Of a DNA stretch of 9,509 nucleotides, positions 1 to 8,152 are shown in pieces (the stretch's first letter is position 1; each line of letters starts with the position of its first letter). This DNA is from Planctomycetaceae bacterium. Lineage in GTDB: Bacteria > Planctomycetota > Planctomycetia > Planctomycetales > Planctomycetaceae. Under the pieces are notes generated by a model, which saw only the letters and a program-made list of their open reading frames with translations, was not told the origin of the DNA and ran no database searches. The DNA lies in contig JAESQE010000449.1 of the NCBI GenBank assembly GCA_016765335.1, positions 1-9,509 on the forward strand. Reading direction: 5' to 3'. Both the position numbers and the translations under genes were made by a program.

Positions 1-1
1 A

Positions 2-3000
2 GGAGCCATTCCTCAAATCACGCCTGCTGATCTGGCAACACGCGGTCAGTTTGAATATGTATCTGTTTTACTTCCTCTGGAAGGTCGCCCGGCTGAGTCT
101 GTCATTTCAGACATTACCCCATTGTTGGGCACCTATGCCAAAGTCGAGTCGTTGGCTGCGACCGGACAAATTTTGGTGACCGGTTCAGCTGGGAAGATTC
201 GCCTGGTTGAAAAGATCATCCAGCAAATCGCTTTACCTGCCAAGCCCAAAGCAAAACCAAAACCAACGCCTCCCCCCAAACCAGTGCTTGTCGTTTACCC
301 AATCGAACATACGAATCCGACACAGCCCGGGGAAGTGCTGAAGCAGATTATCACTGGTTCGATCGTCATCGATACCAAAGCCAATCAAATCACAATCAAT
401 GCGACTCCCACCGAACAGGCTAAAGCAAAGCAAATTATTGATCAACTGGAAGCAAACCAGGGACGGGGAATACAGCCTGTGCTGGAACTTTATTCGGTCT
501 CAGCTTCTCAATCGGTTGAGTTACTGGCCACGTTACAATTGGTTGCACCAACGGGACAGTTCCGGTACGACGCTCAGGGTAAAAAACTGATCGCCTGGGC
601 AACAAAAACAGATCACCAACGCATTGCTGATTCTCTGCAAAAGTTGTCTGTTCGATCTCAAGATGGCGGGCTGACTCAGTTGGAAGTTTATCCGCTGGAA
701 AAGATTGATCCTACAGCTGCTCAAACACTCGTCCAGATATTGCTTCCCGAAGTCATTATCACACTGGATACAAAAACCGGCAGCCTGATCGTCATCGGCA
801 CACTGTCTGAGCATCAAGCCATTCGCTCGTTGATTGAGCAACTCGAACCGGAAATCGAAAAACAAAAGAAACCGGAACTGCGTACCTACCCGCTTGTCCC
901 CGCTGTTGCAGCAACAATCGGCACCGTACTTAGCTCGGTTGTTCCAGAGGCAACCATTACTGTCGATGCAGAAAACAATCGTCTGATTGTGGTTGCTCCT
1001 GCTGAAAACCAAGAATTTGTAGCGAGCACGATTGAGCAATTACAAGAAAACTTAACCTCCACACAAAAGCAACTTAAAATCTATGATGCGAAAGAAATTG
1101 ACACCACCAGTGTCACTGCGCTGCTTCTCTCGCTGGCCCCCCAGGCACAACTAACTTTGGATGCCATTAATGAGCAGTTTCTGGTGATCGCGACTGCTCC
1201 TGATCATGTCATTGTCGAAAATGTCCTCAAGCAGGTCTCAGAAGATGCAGGGCCAGCTCAAACAGAACTAAAATCGTACCCACTGGAAGCCAAAGTCGAT
1301 TCAACAACAATTACGACATTACTCACAGGACTGGTTCCCAAAGCAACCGTTACTCCAGATACCGCCAATCGTCGTTTGTTGATTACTGCGACTGAAAAAG
1401 ATCATGCGATTGTTGTTCAGATCATTGCCCAGGTCTCTCAGGATTCGGGCGGAGCAATGCCTGAACTGAAATTCTATCCTTTGAAAAAAGCGGATGGCCC
1501 TTCTACATTGGCCATCTTGCAGGCAATGTATCCAGGTTCTCAAATTACGTTTGAACTAGCAGCTGAACGACTTTCGGTTGTCGCGGAAAAAACGGATCAC
1601 GCGGGGATCGCAGAAACCTTGGTCAAACTGGAACAGTCTGCTCCGGTCAAAGAGCAGAGCACGCTAAAAATCTACAGTTTGAATACAGCTCAGCGTCTTC
1701 GTTTTACCAGTCTGTTAACAGCACTAACAACCGAGCTTCCGGGCATGCAAGTGTTGGCTGATACCGAACCAGGTGAAATGACTGTTTGGGCCAAACCTTC
1801 CCAGCACGGAATTGTGGAAGGGATCATTAAACAACTTCAAATAGAGACGCCAGCTGATCAAAAAGCGAAACTCATTGTCTATCCGATTTTGCATGTTGGG
1901 CCGACCAGCGTTTCGGAAGTGCTCACTGAATTGTTCCCTGATGCAAAAATCACAGCTGATGAAAAAGGCTCTCGGCTGCTGGTTCACGCTAAGCCGAAAT
2001 TGCACGAAACGATTCGCTCTGCAATTGAACAACTTGATACCGACACGCCGGTCGAAAAAGAAATCAAACTGATGGTTTATCCCATCAAAGGGATCGATCC
2101 AACAGCTGCGTTGCAACTGATTTCTTCTGAGCTACCCGAGGTGAGCGTGATTCAAGACACAACGGCTCAATCGTTGATTGTTCGTGCTCGCATCAAAGAG
2201 CACGCTGAAATTGCCGAGTTGCTCGATGCACTGCAAATCGCTTCGTCTTCAACATCAAAGAAAACGATTGCTGTTTATCCCATGGTGTCAAAAACATACA
2301 ACTCGTATCAAACCATTTTCTGGACACGAGCATTTCCCAATGCCAACATTGTTCTTGATCCTGTTTACAAAACAATGATGGTGCTTGCGACCAAGGATGA
2401 TCACGAGAGTATCCGATCAACTGTTGAAGAAATTTCACGCGTTGCAAAAACAGAAAACGAAGCCGTCTTGAAATCATATGTTGTTAAAGCCGAATCGCGA
2501 CCGGGACTTTCAAGTATCTTAATTCAGGCAGTCCCGGATGCCAAAACGGTCTATTCGCAACAAAATTTGCTCGCCTGGGCCAGTGAGAAAGATCATCTTC
2601 TGATTAATAAAATGATCGAAGGTCTCTACGATGATGACGGCTTGGGCCGGTCAATCGTTTTTTTTGATTTGGGGCTGATTCCTTCGGCAACTGCTCAAGG
2701 AGTTCTCGAATATACCATGCCCAGTGTGCAGTTTTTTCCTGGTTCTCGGGGAAAATCACTGATTGCCAGTGTTGATCAACCGACAAGTCTCAAGATTAAA
2801 ACAATCATTGATCAACTTGCAGATTCTCCAGCCGCTGAGCAACCTAAATCGCTGAAGTTTTACGATGTTGCCTCTGCCGGTGGTGCAGAAGCCCAGACCG
2901 TTTTGGCTGCAACGGTCCCCAGTGTCAGTTTCACTGCAACTTCCGATGGCAAGCGACTTCTGGCAATTGTATCTCCCGAAGAACACGAAAAGATTGAAGC

Positions 3001-5938
3001 GACTTTACAAAAAATCTCTGAAGAAAAGCCGTTCGATTCCAAAAGAAAATTGATCGTCTATTCGATTCGTGATTTAGGAGCCGGAGCAACGACGGTGCTC
3101 GGCAGATCGGTTCCTGGAGCCAGCATCAGCCTCGGGGCAAAGTCGGATCAAATTCTTGTCGTCGCTACCCAGAAAGAGCATGAAGAACTGAGTCTGGTTC
3201 TCGATCAGCTCAAAGCAAACAAATCTATTCCAAGCCCCAAAACGCTGGCAGTCTACAAAATTATTGGCACCGAGCCGGCAACGGTACTTAATGTGCTTCA
3301 ACCTTTGATGGATAGAGAAACACAACTAACAATCGATGAAACGGGAAAGCAGCTTTATGTTCGCGCGACAGCAGATCTGCAAGCCAAAGCCAAAGGAATT
3401 ATCGAACAGGTACTTCTGGGACTCAAGCCCGGAAATAACTTGATCACCAAGACTTACTTAATTGGTGCCCCTAACGCAGACGAAGCTCAAGAAGTTTTGA
3501 TGGCGTTGTATCCTGATGTGACGATAGTTACAGATTCAGACCGTAAACTCATTGCAGCCACCGCAACTGCTGAGCAGCATGTCAAGATTGAAGAAATCGC
3601 CAATCAGTTCAAAGGTTTAAGCTTGGATGAAGAAGCCTCTTACCCGGTCGTTTACACGATGAAGCACGCCGATCCGAATGAACTGCAAAGAGTCCTCTAC
3701 AGTATGTCTTTCAGTATGTCCTACAGTCGAAACGGTAGATACAACCGCATCAGTGTGGCTGTCAGTCCCGAAACAGGGCGGATTGTTGTTGTCGCAAAAA
3801 AAGAACAACACGAAATCATCAAAGAACTTATCACTCAGTACGATACCCAATCGACTGAAAAAGAGCCTTTAGAACTAGAAGTCTATAACGTGGCTCCGCT
3901 GGAAGGTTTGGTGGTTCAGGCAGCATTAGAGCCAATGCTTTCCAAGAAGGTAAAAATATCGTCGCCGCGAAGAGGAACCGATATTCTGGTCAGTGCTCCG
4001 CCAGAAGAACAGGCACAAATACGCAAACTGATTGAACAAATCACATCTGCTCATCTCAAAGGAAAAGGGCTTGAAGTCAGAACTTACCGACTTATTCGCG
4101 GAGAAGCCGACGAAGCACAAGAAGCATTACAAGCCCTGTTCCCTGACGTGACACTCGTCACTGATTTAGGCCGCGAAGTGCTTGTGGCTACCGCGACCCC
4201 GGAACAACACAAAACCATCGAAACTGTTGTCAGTCAAATGACAGACACATTTCGCGGAGAAAATGCATCTTCGGCTAAAACGTATCGTCTTGTGAACGCA
4301 GATGGAGAGACCGTTCTCAAAGTTTTGACTGATCTGTTTATTCGCTCTGATGATGTACGACTTTCGCTGGACCAGGAAAATGGAACGCTGATTGCGATTG
4401 CCCGGTCTGATCAACACAAAACCATACAGTCGTTGCTGGCAGAATTAGATCCCCAGGAAATGGTGCCCACAACCAGGTCTCTTGATATCTACTTATTCGA
4501 TAGAATTGATGGGCAAACACTTGAGGAAGTCGTGCAAGGAATGTTACGGACTGAAGATCCTGGATCAAAAATTGTTTACGAATCAGGGGCCAGGCATTTG
4601 ATTGTCACAACAACTCAGACTGGCCACACGATGGTAAGACAATTGATTGATCGACTGATGAAAACAGAACCTCGTGAACTGGAAGTATTTCAGCTCTCGT
4701 TTCTGGATCCGTTTACAGCAGAACTGGCGATTGATGGAATCTTTGATGATGGGCTGACCAACTATAATGATCTCCCGATGGTTCAATCCAATGATGATGC
4801 TCAGCAACTGATCGTGCGAGGCACGGCCTATCAGATTCAGGAAATTCGAAGTCTGTTAGTAAAAATGGGAGAAGTTAATCTTGCTCCAGTCGGACCAGGT
4901 AAATCCAATCGGAAGATGAGAGTGATTCCAATTCATGGCAACATCGAAGGGGCCATCGATAAAATTGAAGACCTGTGGCCCAAAATCAGAAAAAACCCCA
5001 TCCGGATTTTGACACCCAGTGAAACTCAAAAAGGATTGCCAGGACATTTTTCTGTTCCTCCCCAAAAAGTTGACTCAGACGTCTCGTATCCAGGACATCC
5101 TCGCAAAGTTGTTGTTGCACAACTTCCCGCACCACTTGATGAAGAGCAGCAGGAAGGTGGCAGCCTACCGAAAAGCAGTAAAGATCAGGATTCAAAACTG
5201 TCGGCAGTTATCATCATTCCCGGGCAAGGACGATTGACAATTACCTCGGACGATACCGAAGCTCTGGATCAAATGGAATCATTACTACGTGCGATGTTCT
5301 CTCGGGCAGGAGGCAGCCGAAGTCGTGATTTTGCGATCTATCAATTAAAAAATGCAGGCGCAAGCGAAGTCGCCAGCACCTTAAAAGAGATCTTTGATTC
5401 TTCAATCGCGGCACTTTCGTTCGGCAGCGTTGTCCTGGTCCCCGAAGAAAGGCTCAATGCGATCATTGTCTACGCCGGGCGAAGTGATCGGGAACGGATT
5501 GAACAATTAATTGAAGTCCTCGATATCGAGAACATTCCAAATACCAAGCGAGCTTATCAAACGAAAATCATCCCCTTGTTATATGCAGATGCCAAGCGAG
5601 TCGAGCGACTGATTCAAGGGATCTACAAAGCTCAGATGAGTGCAGGAGGTTCTCGGCAAAGAACTTCTGTCCCCAAGGGTGTGCCTCCAGAAGTTGCCAA
5701 TGTACTCCGGCAAATCAACGCAGCGGCTTCTTCCCCGCTGCTGACGATTGAGGTGCAGGACGAAACAAATTCTTTGGTGATTAAAGCACCACAAAGTTTA
5801 ATTGATGAAATTGACGAACTCGTTGCATCGCTGGATGAATCTGCTCAAACAAACCGCGCAAGAGGGGTCACTTTAATTCCATTGAAAAAGGCAAGCTCAA
5901 AACGAGTGATGCAAATTCTCAACGACATTCTTGATTGA
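2..5938 (+). CDS. Giant secretin short-domain (Secretin_N-like) repeat protein, 5' end missing
   Basis: The frame is open from base 2 to a TGA at 5936-5938, giving 1978 visible residues. The TTG at 122 is internal, because the same repeat pattern continues upstream of it; the true start and any signal peptide lie outside. About 27 modules of roughly 70 residues follow one another, each reading as strand (L.VYPL), helix, strand (ITxD), strand (LIVxAT), helix (DHxxIxxxIEQL). This matches the short N-domain of type II/III secretion secretins (Secretin_N, PF03958, ring-building fold). A Lys/Pro-rich linker sits at 242-283 and a ~60-residue disordered-looking insert at about 5009-5190. No secretin barrel or transmembrane segment is visible; the chain ends half way through a module. 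I see no cysteine in any visible residue. In secretins such domains stack into periplasmic rings, so an exported, self-associating scaffold is plausible but inferred. Large proteins of this kind are annotated in planctomycetes without known function. Confidence 0.78.
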   Translation, partial: GAIPQITPADLATRGQFEYVSVLLPLEGRPAESVISDITPLLGTYAKVESLAATGQILVTGSAGKIRLVEKIIQQIALPAKPKAKPKPTPPPKPVLVVYPIEHTNPTQPGEVLKQIITGSIVIDTKANQITINATPTEQAKAKQIIDQLEANQGRGIQPVLELYSVSASQSVELLATLQLVAPTGQFRYDAQGKKLIAWATKTDHQRIADSLQKLSVRSQDGGLTQLEVYPLEKIDPTAAQTLVQILLPEVIITLDTKTGSLIVIGTLSEHQAIRSLIEQLEPEIEKQKKPELRTYPLVPAVAATIGTVLSSVVPEATITVDAENNRLIVVAPAENQEFVASTIEQLQENLTSTQKQLKIYDAKEIDTTSVTALLLSLAPQAQLTLDAINEQFLVIATAPDHVIVENVLKQVSEDAGPAQTELKSYPLEAKVDSTTITTLLTGLVPKATVTPDTANRRLLITATEKDHAIVVQIIAQVSQDSGGAMPELKFYPLKKADGPSTLAILQAMYPGSQITFELAAERLSVVAEKTDHAGIAETLVKLEQSAPVKEQSTLKIYSLNTAQRLRFTSLLTALTTELPGMQVLADTEPGEMTVWAKPSQHGIVEGIIKQLQIETPADQKAKLIVYPILHVGPTSVSEVLTELFPDAKITADEKGSRLLVHAKPKLHETIRSAIEQLDTDTPVEKEIKLMVYPIKGIDPTAALQLISSELPEVSVIQDTTAQSLIVRARIKEHAEIAELLDALQIASSSTSKKTIAVYPMVSKTYNSYQTIFWTRAFPNANIVLDPVYKTMMVLATKDDHESIRSTVEEISRVAKTENEAVLKSYVVKAESRPGLSSILIQAVPDAKTVYSQQNLLAWASEKDHLLINKMIEGLYDDDGLGRSIVFFDLGLIPSATAQGVLEYTMPSVQFFPGSRGKSLIASVDQPTSLKIKTIIDQLADSPAAEQPKSLKFYDVASAGGAEAQTVLAATVPSVSFTATSDGKRLLAIVSPEEHEKIEATLQKISEEKPFDSKRKLIVYSIRDLGAGATTVLGRSVPGASISLGAKSDQILVVATQKEHEELSLVLDQLKANKSIPSPKTLAVYKIIGTEPATVLNVLQPLMDRETQLTIDETGKQLYVRATADLQAKAKGIIEQVLLGLKPGNNLITKTYLIGAPNADEAQEVLMALYPDVTIVTDSDRKLIAATATAEQHVKIEEIANQFKGLSLDEEASYPVVYTMKHADPNELQRVLYSMSFSMSYSRNGRYNRISVAVSPETGRIVVVAKKEQHEIIKELITQYDTQSTEKEPLELEVYNVAPLEGLVVQAALEPMLSKKVKISSPRRGTDILVSAPPEEQAQIRKLIEQITSAHLKGKGLEVRTYRLIRGEADEAQEALQALFPDVTLVTDLGREVLVATATPEQHKTIETVVSQMTDTFRGENASSAKTYRLVNADGETVLKVLTDLFIRSDDVRLSLDQENGTLIAIARSDQHKTIQSLLAELDPQEMVPTTRSLDIYLFDRIDGQTLEEVVQGMLRTEDPGSKIVYESGARHLIVTTTQTGHTMVRQLIDRLMKTEPRELEVFQLSFLDPFTAELAIDGIFDDGLTNYNDLPMVQSNDDAQQLIVRGTAYQIQEIRSLLVKMGEVNLAPVGPGKSNRKMRVIPIHGNIEGAIDKIEDLWPKIRKNPIRILTPSETQKGLPGHFSVPPQKVDSDVSYPGHPRKVVVAQLPAPLDEEQQEGGSLPKSSKDQDSKLSAVIIIPGQGRLTITSDDTEALDQMESLLRAMFSRAGGSRSRDFAIYQLKNAGASEVASTLKEIFDSSIAALSFGSVVLVPEERLNAIIVYAGRSDRERIEQLIEVLDIENIPNTKRAYQTKIIPLLYADAKRVERLIQGIYKAQMSAGGSRQRTSVPKGVPPEVANVLRQINAAASSPLLTIEVQDETNSLVIKAPQSLIDEIDELVASLDESAQTNRARGVTLIPLKKASSKRVMQILNDILD
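3439..4675 (+). repeat. Probable duplicated block of three secretin-type modules inside the giant gene
   Basis: Two successive blocks of three modules, about 3439-4060 and 4066-4675, align in order. The first module of each shares ADEAQE, PDVT, VTD, ATAT and EQH in the same places. The second modules share a similar AD....VL helix and a longer loop before the IVVVAKKEQH / LIAIARSDQH segment. The third modules are only weakly alike. The bases around GACGAAGC.CAAGAAG are also similar in the two first modules. This indicates a relatively recent tandem duplication on top of an otherwise old, diverged array. Block edges are approximate. Confidence 0.5.
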
Positions 5939-5953
5939 TACGCATTTACGTAT
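5938..5953. terminator. Small symmetrical hairpin between convergent genes, possible weak bidirectional terminator
   Basis: ATACG (5938-5942) and CGTAT (5949-5953) pair perfectly around a six-base loop. It exactly spans the 14-base gap and touches both facing stop codons. There is no T-run on either side and the stem is AT-rich, so termination activity is doubtful; the location is the main argument. Confidence 0.2.
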
Positions 5954-7302
5954 TACAAACCAAGAGCCTGATTAATAATCTGTTTTGCTTGTTCACAAAG
6001 CGATTGTGCATCGGCTGCCTCGGGGGCTTCTGCGATAACACGAATGATCGGTTCGGTGTTGCTGGCTCGAACTTGAACCCAGCGGTTGTCCCAATCTAAC
6101 CGTAAACCATCGCCTTCGGTGGGTGTTGCATCGGGATAACTTTCCCTTAACGCCTGGCAAGCTTGTGAGACAGCATCTTGTGGGCATGTCAACTTTGATT
6201 TGACGATCGCGTAACGGGGGATCGAATTCACCCACTGCGAAAGCTTATCGCCTCGACTGGTCAAGCCATCCAGTGCATAAGCCATCGAAACGAAACTGTC
6301 TCGCACAAATCCAACTTGCGGTTCAATCACTCCGCCATTGCCTTCGCCGCCAATGATCGCATTCACTTCCTGCATTTTCGTGACAACATTCGCTTCACCC
6401 ACATGGCTGCGATAAAAATCACAGCCATATTTCGCTGCAATATCTGCGGTCACGCGACTCGTAGAACCGTTGACAACAACCGGACCGGGTGTCCGTTTCA
6501 AAACATGATCCACCGCTAAGGCCAGCGTCAATTCTTCGCCAATGTAATTGCCTTGCTCGTCGATAATCGCAAGCCTGTCTGCATCGGGATCTTGTGCGAA
6601 CCCAATATCAGCTTGATGCTCTCGGACTGCATCGCAAAGGGATGTTAAGTTTTCTGCTAACGGTTCGGGAGTATGTTCAAACTGACCATCTGGCTGACCA
6701 CCGAGCACAATGACTTCACAGCCGAGTTTTTCCAGTAATGTTGGAGTCGCTACTCCACCAGAACCATGATTGCAATCCAATATAACCTTAAACTTTCTCG
6801 CTCGAATTGCCTCGACATCTACCAGCTTCAAGACTCGTTCGAAATGAGGTTGCGCAGGTTCGGCCAACTGTTCCACGCGACCAATTTGATCCCATCCAAC
6901 GTATCGAAATTCTTTTGATTCGAGCAGGCCGAGTAACTCTTCCCCTTGCTCGCGATTGTAGACTGCACCTTGAGAATTAAATGGCTTGAGGCCATTCCAT
7001 TGAATCGGATTGTGACTGGCCGTGATTTGAATGCCACCAGCCGCATCAAGCGAAGTTACCAAAACGCCACAAGTAGGAGTGGTTGCAATTCCGGCATCGA
7101 TCACTTGGCAACCTGTCGCAGTCAGTCCAGCCATGACAGCTTGCTTGACCATCTCTCCAGAACAGCGACCATCGCGGGAGACCACAATTTTTCCACCCTT
7201 TGCAATTGTTCCAACCGCTGAGGCAAACTCAACAAGAAACCGTGGATCAAGGCCATCACCAGCCACTGCACGTAAACCGGAAATCGAAAGAATTCTCTGC
7301 AT
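5953..7302 (-). CDS. glmM: Alpha-D-phosphohexomutase, phosphoglucosamine/phosphomannomutase type
   Basis: 449 residues from the ATG at 7302. Enzymes of this family move a phosphate between C6 and C1 of a hexose through a phosphoserine; GlmM makes glucosamine-1-phosphate for peptidoglycan and LPS precursors. All four signature loops are present: active-site TASHNP with Ser96; metal-binding DPDADR (Asp238, Asp240, Asp242); sugar-binding GEGNGG (319-324); and phosphate-binding RASNTEP (412-418). The N-terminal SGLRA near residue 7 is typical. GEGNGG and RASNTEP resemble the archaeal/Bacteroidetes-like branch rather than E. coli GlmM, so the substrate (glucosamine, mannose or glucose phosphate) is not settled and the symbol is tentative. 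A longer start (GTG at 7338) would add 12 residues before the conserved N-terminus; the ATG has GAAG just upstream and fits the family better. It lies 84 bases downstream of the DUF420 gene in the same direction and may be cotranscribed. The length is normal and the reading frame intact. Confidence 0.88.
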   Translation of the reverse strand: MQRILSISGLRAVAGDGLDPRFLVEFASAVGTIAKGGKIVVSRDGRCSGEMVKQAVMAGLTATGCQVIDAGIATTPTCGVLVTSLDAAGGIQITASHNPIQWNGLKPFNSQGAVYNREQGEELLGLLESKEFRYVGWDQIGRVEQLAEPAQPHFERVLKLVDVEAIRARKFKVILDCNHGSGGVATPTLLEKLGCEVIVLGGQPDGQFEHTPEPLAENLTSLCDAVREHQADIGFAQDPDADRLAIIDEQGNYIGEELTLALAVDHVLKRTPGPVVVNGSTSRVTADIAAKYGCDFYRSHVGEANVVTKMQEVNAIIGGEGNGGVIEPQVGFVRDSFVSMAYALDGLTSRGDKLSQWVNSIPRYAIVKSKLTCPQDAVSQACQALRESYPDATPTEGDGLRLDWDNRWVQVRASNTEPIIRVIAEAPEAADAQSLCEQAKQIINQALGL

Positions 7303-7369
7303 AGCAACTTCAATGGTTATAGAAAAGAAAACATTCACTGAAATAGAAAGAAGTAAGCTGGGCCTTGAT

Positions 7370-7394
7370 TGAGCTAATCAAATGGCTTAGCTCA
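7370..7394 (-). repeat. Perfect 8-bp inverted repeat across the DUF420 stop codon
   Basis: TGAGCTAA (7370-7377) and TTAGCTCA (7387-7394) are exact reverse complements around a nine-base loop; the TAA stop of the DUF420 gene is part of one arm. In the minus-strand transcript the hairpin is not followed by a U-run, so it is more likely an intercistronic stem-loop (mRNA 3'-end protection or partial termination) than a classic terminator. It lies 67 bases before the start of the mutase gene. Confidence 0.35.
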
Positions 7395-7878
7395 TAAATG
7401 CAACATAGTAGAAGATCAAACCGGTCACCGAAGTTAATGTCAGGTCAATGGTACTAAGCCACCCCAGCAGCTTGTGCCTTTTACTATGTTCCCCAGGCTG
7501 AATCGGAGAGGGAAACTTTTTGAGTGCCAGGTAAATGGTGGTTCCCCACAGGAACGGAGTTGAAACAGCAAACACCAAATGCACGTACAACACTTGCTTG
7601 ACGAATGCGAGTTGTTCGAGATTCAGGCGAGGTGCCTCCGGGTTTTTGTTGATAATGTTCTGCCAACCGCCATGAAGTCGCATATCGATTTCGAACAGAC
7701 CAACTGCCACTAGCAGGACAACTCCCAGCGAAAGTTGCAAAATACGGTGCAGTGCATAGTTTTGTTTAAATTTGACAAGCCAAAGACTGTAGAGCAGAAT
7801 CGGGACGATAAGTACGAGTGCACAAACCACGAAATCAAGCATGAAAGAGGAGTCATTCCCCAGAAAACCGCTTTGCAT
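7387..7878 (-). CDS. DUF420 family four-helix membrane protein
   Basis: 163 residues with four predicted membrane helices, at about 13-35, 46-63, 93-118 and 138-161, and five histidines (44, 69, 100, 131, 135). Three of these (44, 100, 135) lie at or near helix ends. The C-terminal pattern HK.LGW...D..LTSVTGLI.YY is characteristic of DUF420 (PF04238). The family member CtaM is required for the aa3-type terminal oxidase in Staphylococcus aureus, so a role in heme-copper oxidase assembly or function is plausible here, but no oxidase gene is in the window to support it. The ATG at 7878 is preceded by GAAAGG five bases upstream, a good ribosome binding site; an internal Met13 is less likely. It appears to be the first gene of a possible two-gene unit with the mutase downstream, and no convincing promoter could be picked out. 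Confidence 0.75.
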   Translation of the reverse strand: MQSGFLGNDSSFMLDFVVCALVLIVPILLYSLWLVKFKQNYALHRILQLSLGVVLLVAVGLFEIDMRLHGGWQNIINKNPEAPRLNLEQLAFVKQVLYVHLVFAVSTPFLWGTTIYLALKKFPSPIQPGEHSKRHKLLGWLSTIDLTLTSVTGLIFYYVAFMS

Positions 7879-8090
7879 TTTAGGCCTTTCAGCTTCTATC
7901 TCAGAAATATTTTTTAAGGGGTGATAAGCCTGGACCCCTCGATTATTAACCGGAACGACAAATTAAATACGAAACGGATTTTTCACACCTCCAGTTGTAT
8001 TTGATGCTGCAAATTAAAGCGAGACCAATAATCGATGCAGCAGACTGCAAAAGCAGTAAACGAAATGTACCTGCAAGCATCATCCAACGC

Positions 8091-8122
8091 AAAAAGGCCA
8101 CACAAACAAGTTGCGTAGCCTT
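8091..8122 (-). terminator. Rho-independent terminator of rpmA
   Basis: The arms 8094-8105 and 8111-8122 form a 12-bp stem with a five-base loop. Read as plus-strand RNA there are two mismatches (C-A and A-C); read as minus-strand RNA both become G-U wobbles, so the stem is continuous only in the rpmA transcript. In that direction it ends in UUUUU (opposite 8095-8091). It starts 30 bases after the rpmA stop codon. Orientation, position and U-run all agree. Confidence 0.75.
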
Positions 8123-8152
8123 AGATGAATCAATCGATTCTTTATTTTGTAC

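Noticed and set aside
122..124. TTG as start of the giant gene
   Set aside because: The frame is open from base 2 and the upstream residues (VSVLLPLEG and on) already form the first strand and helix of a module, so the start lies outside the window.
2658..2665. Run of eight T in the giant gene, possible frameshift or phase-variation site
   Set aside because: The frame is intact on both sides and the encoded VFFD fits the first strand of a module; one such run in 6 kb is unremarkable.
7336..7338. GTG at 7338 as start of the phosphohexomutase
   Set aside because: It adds 12 residues ahead of the conserved N-terminal strand; the ATG at 7302 has a GAAG upstream and gives the family's usual N-terminus.
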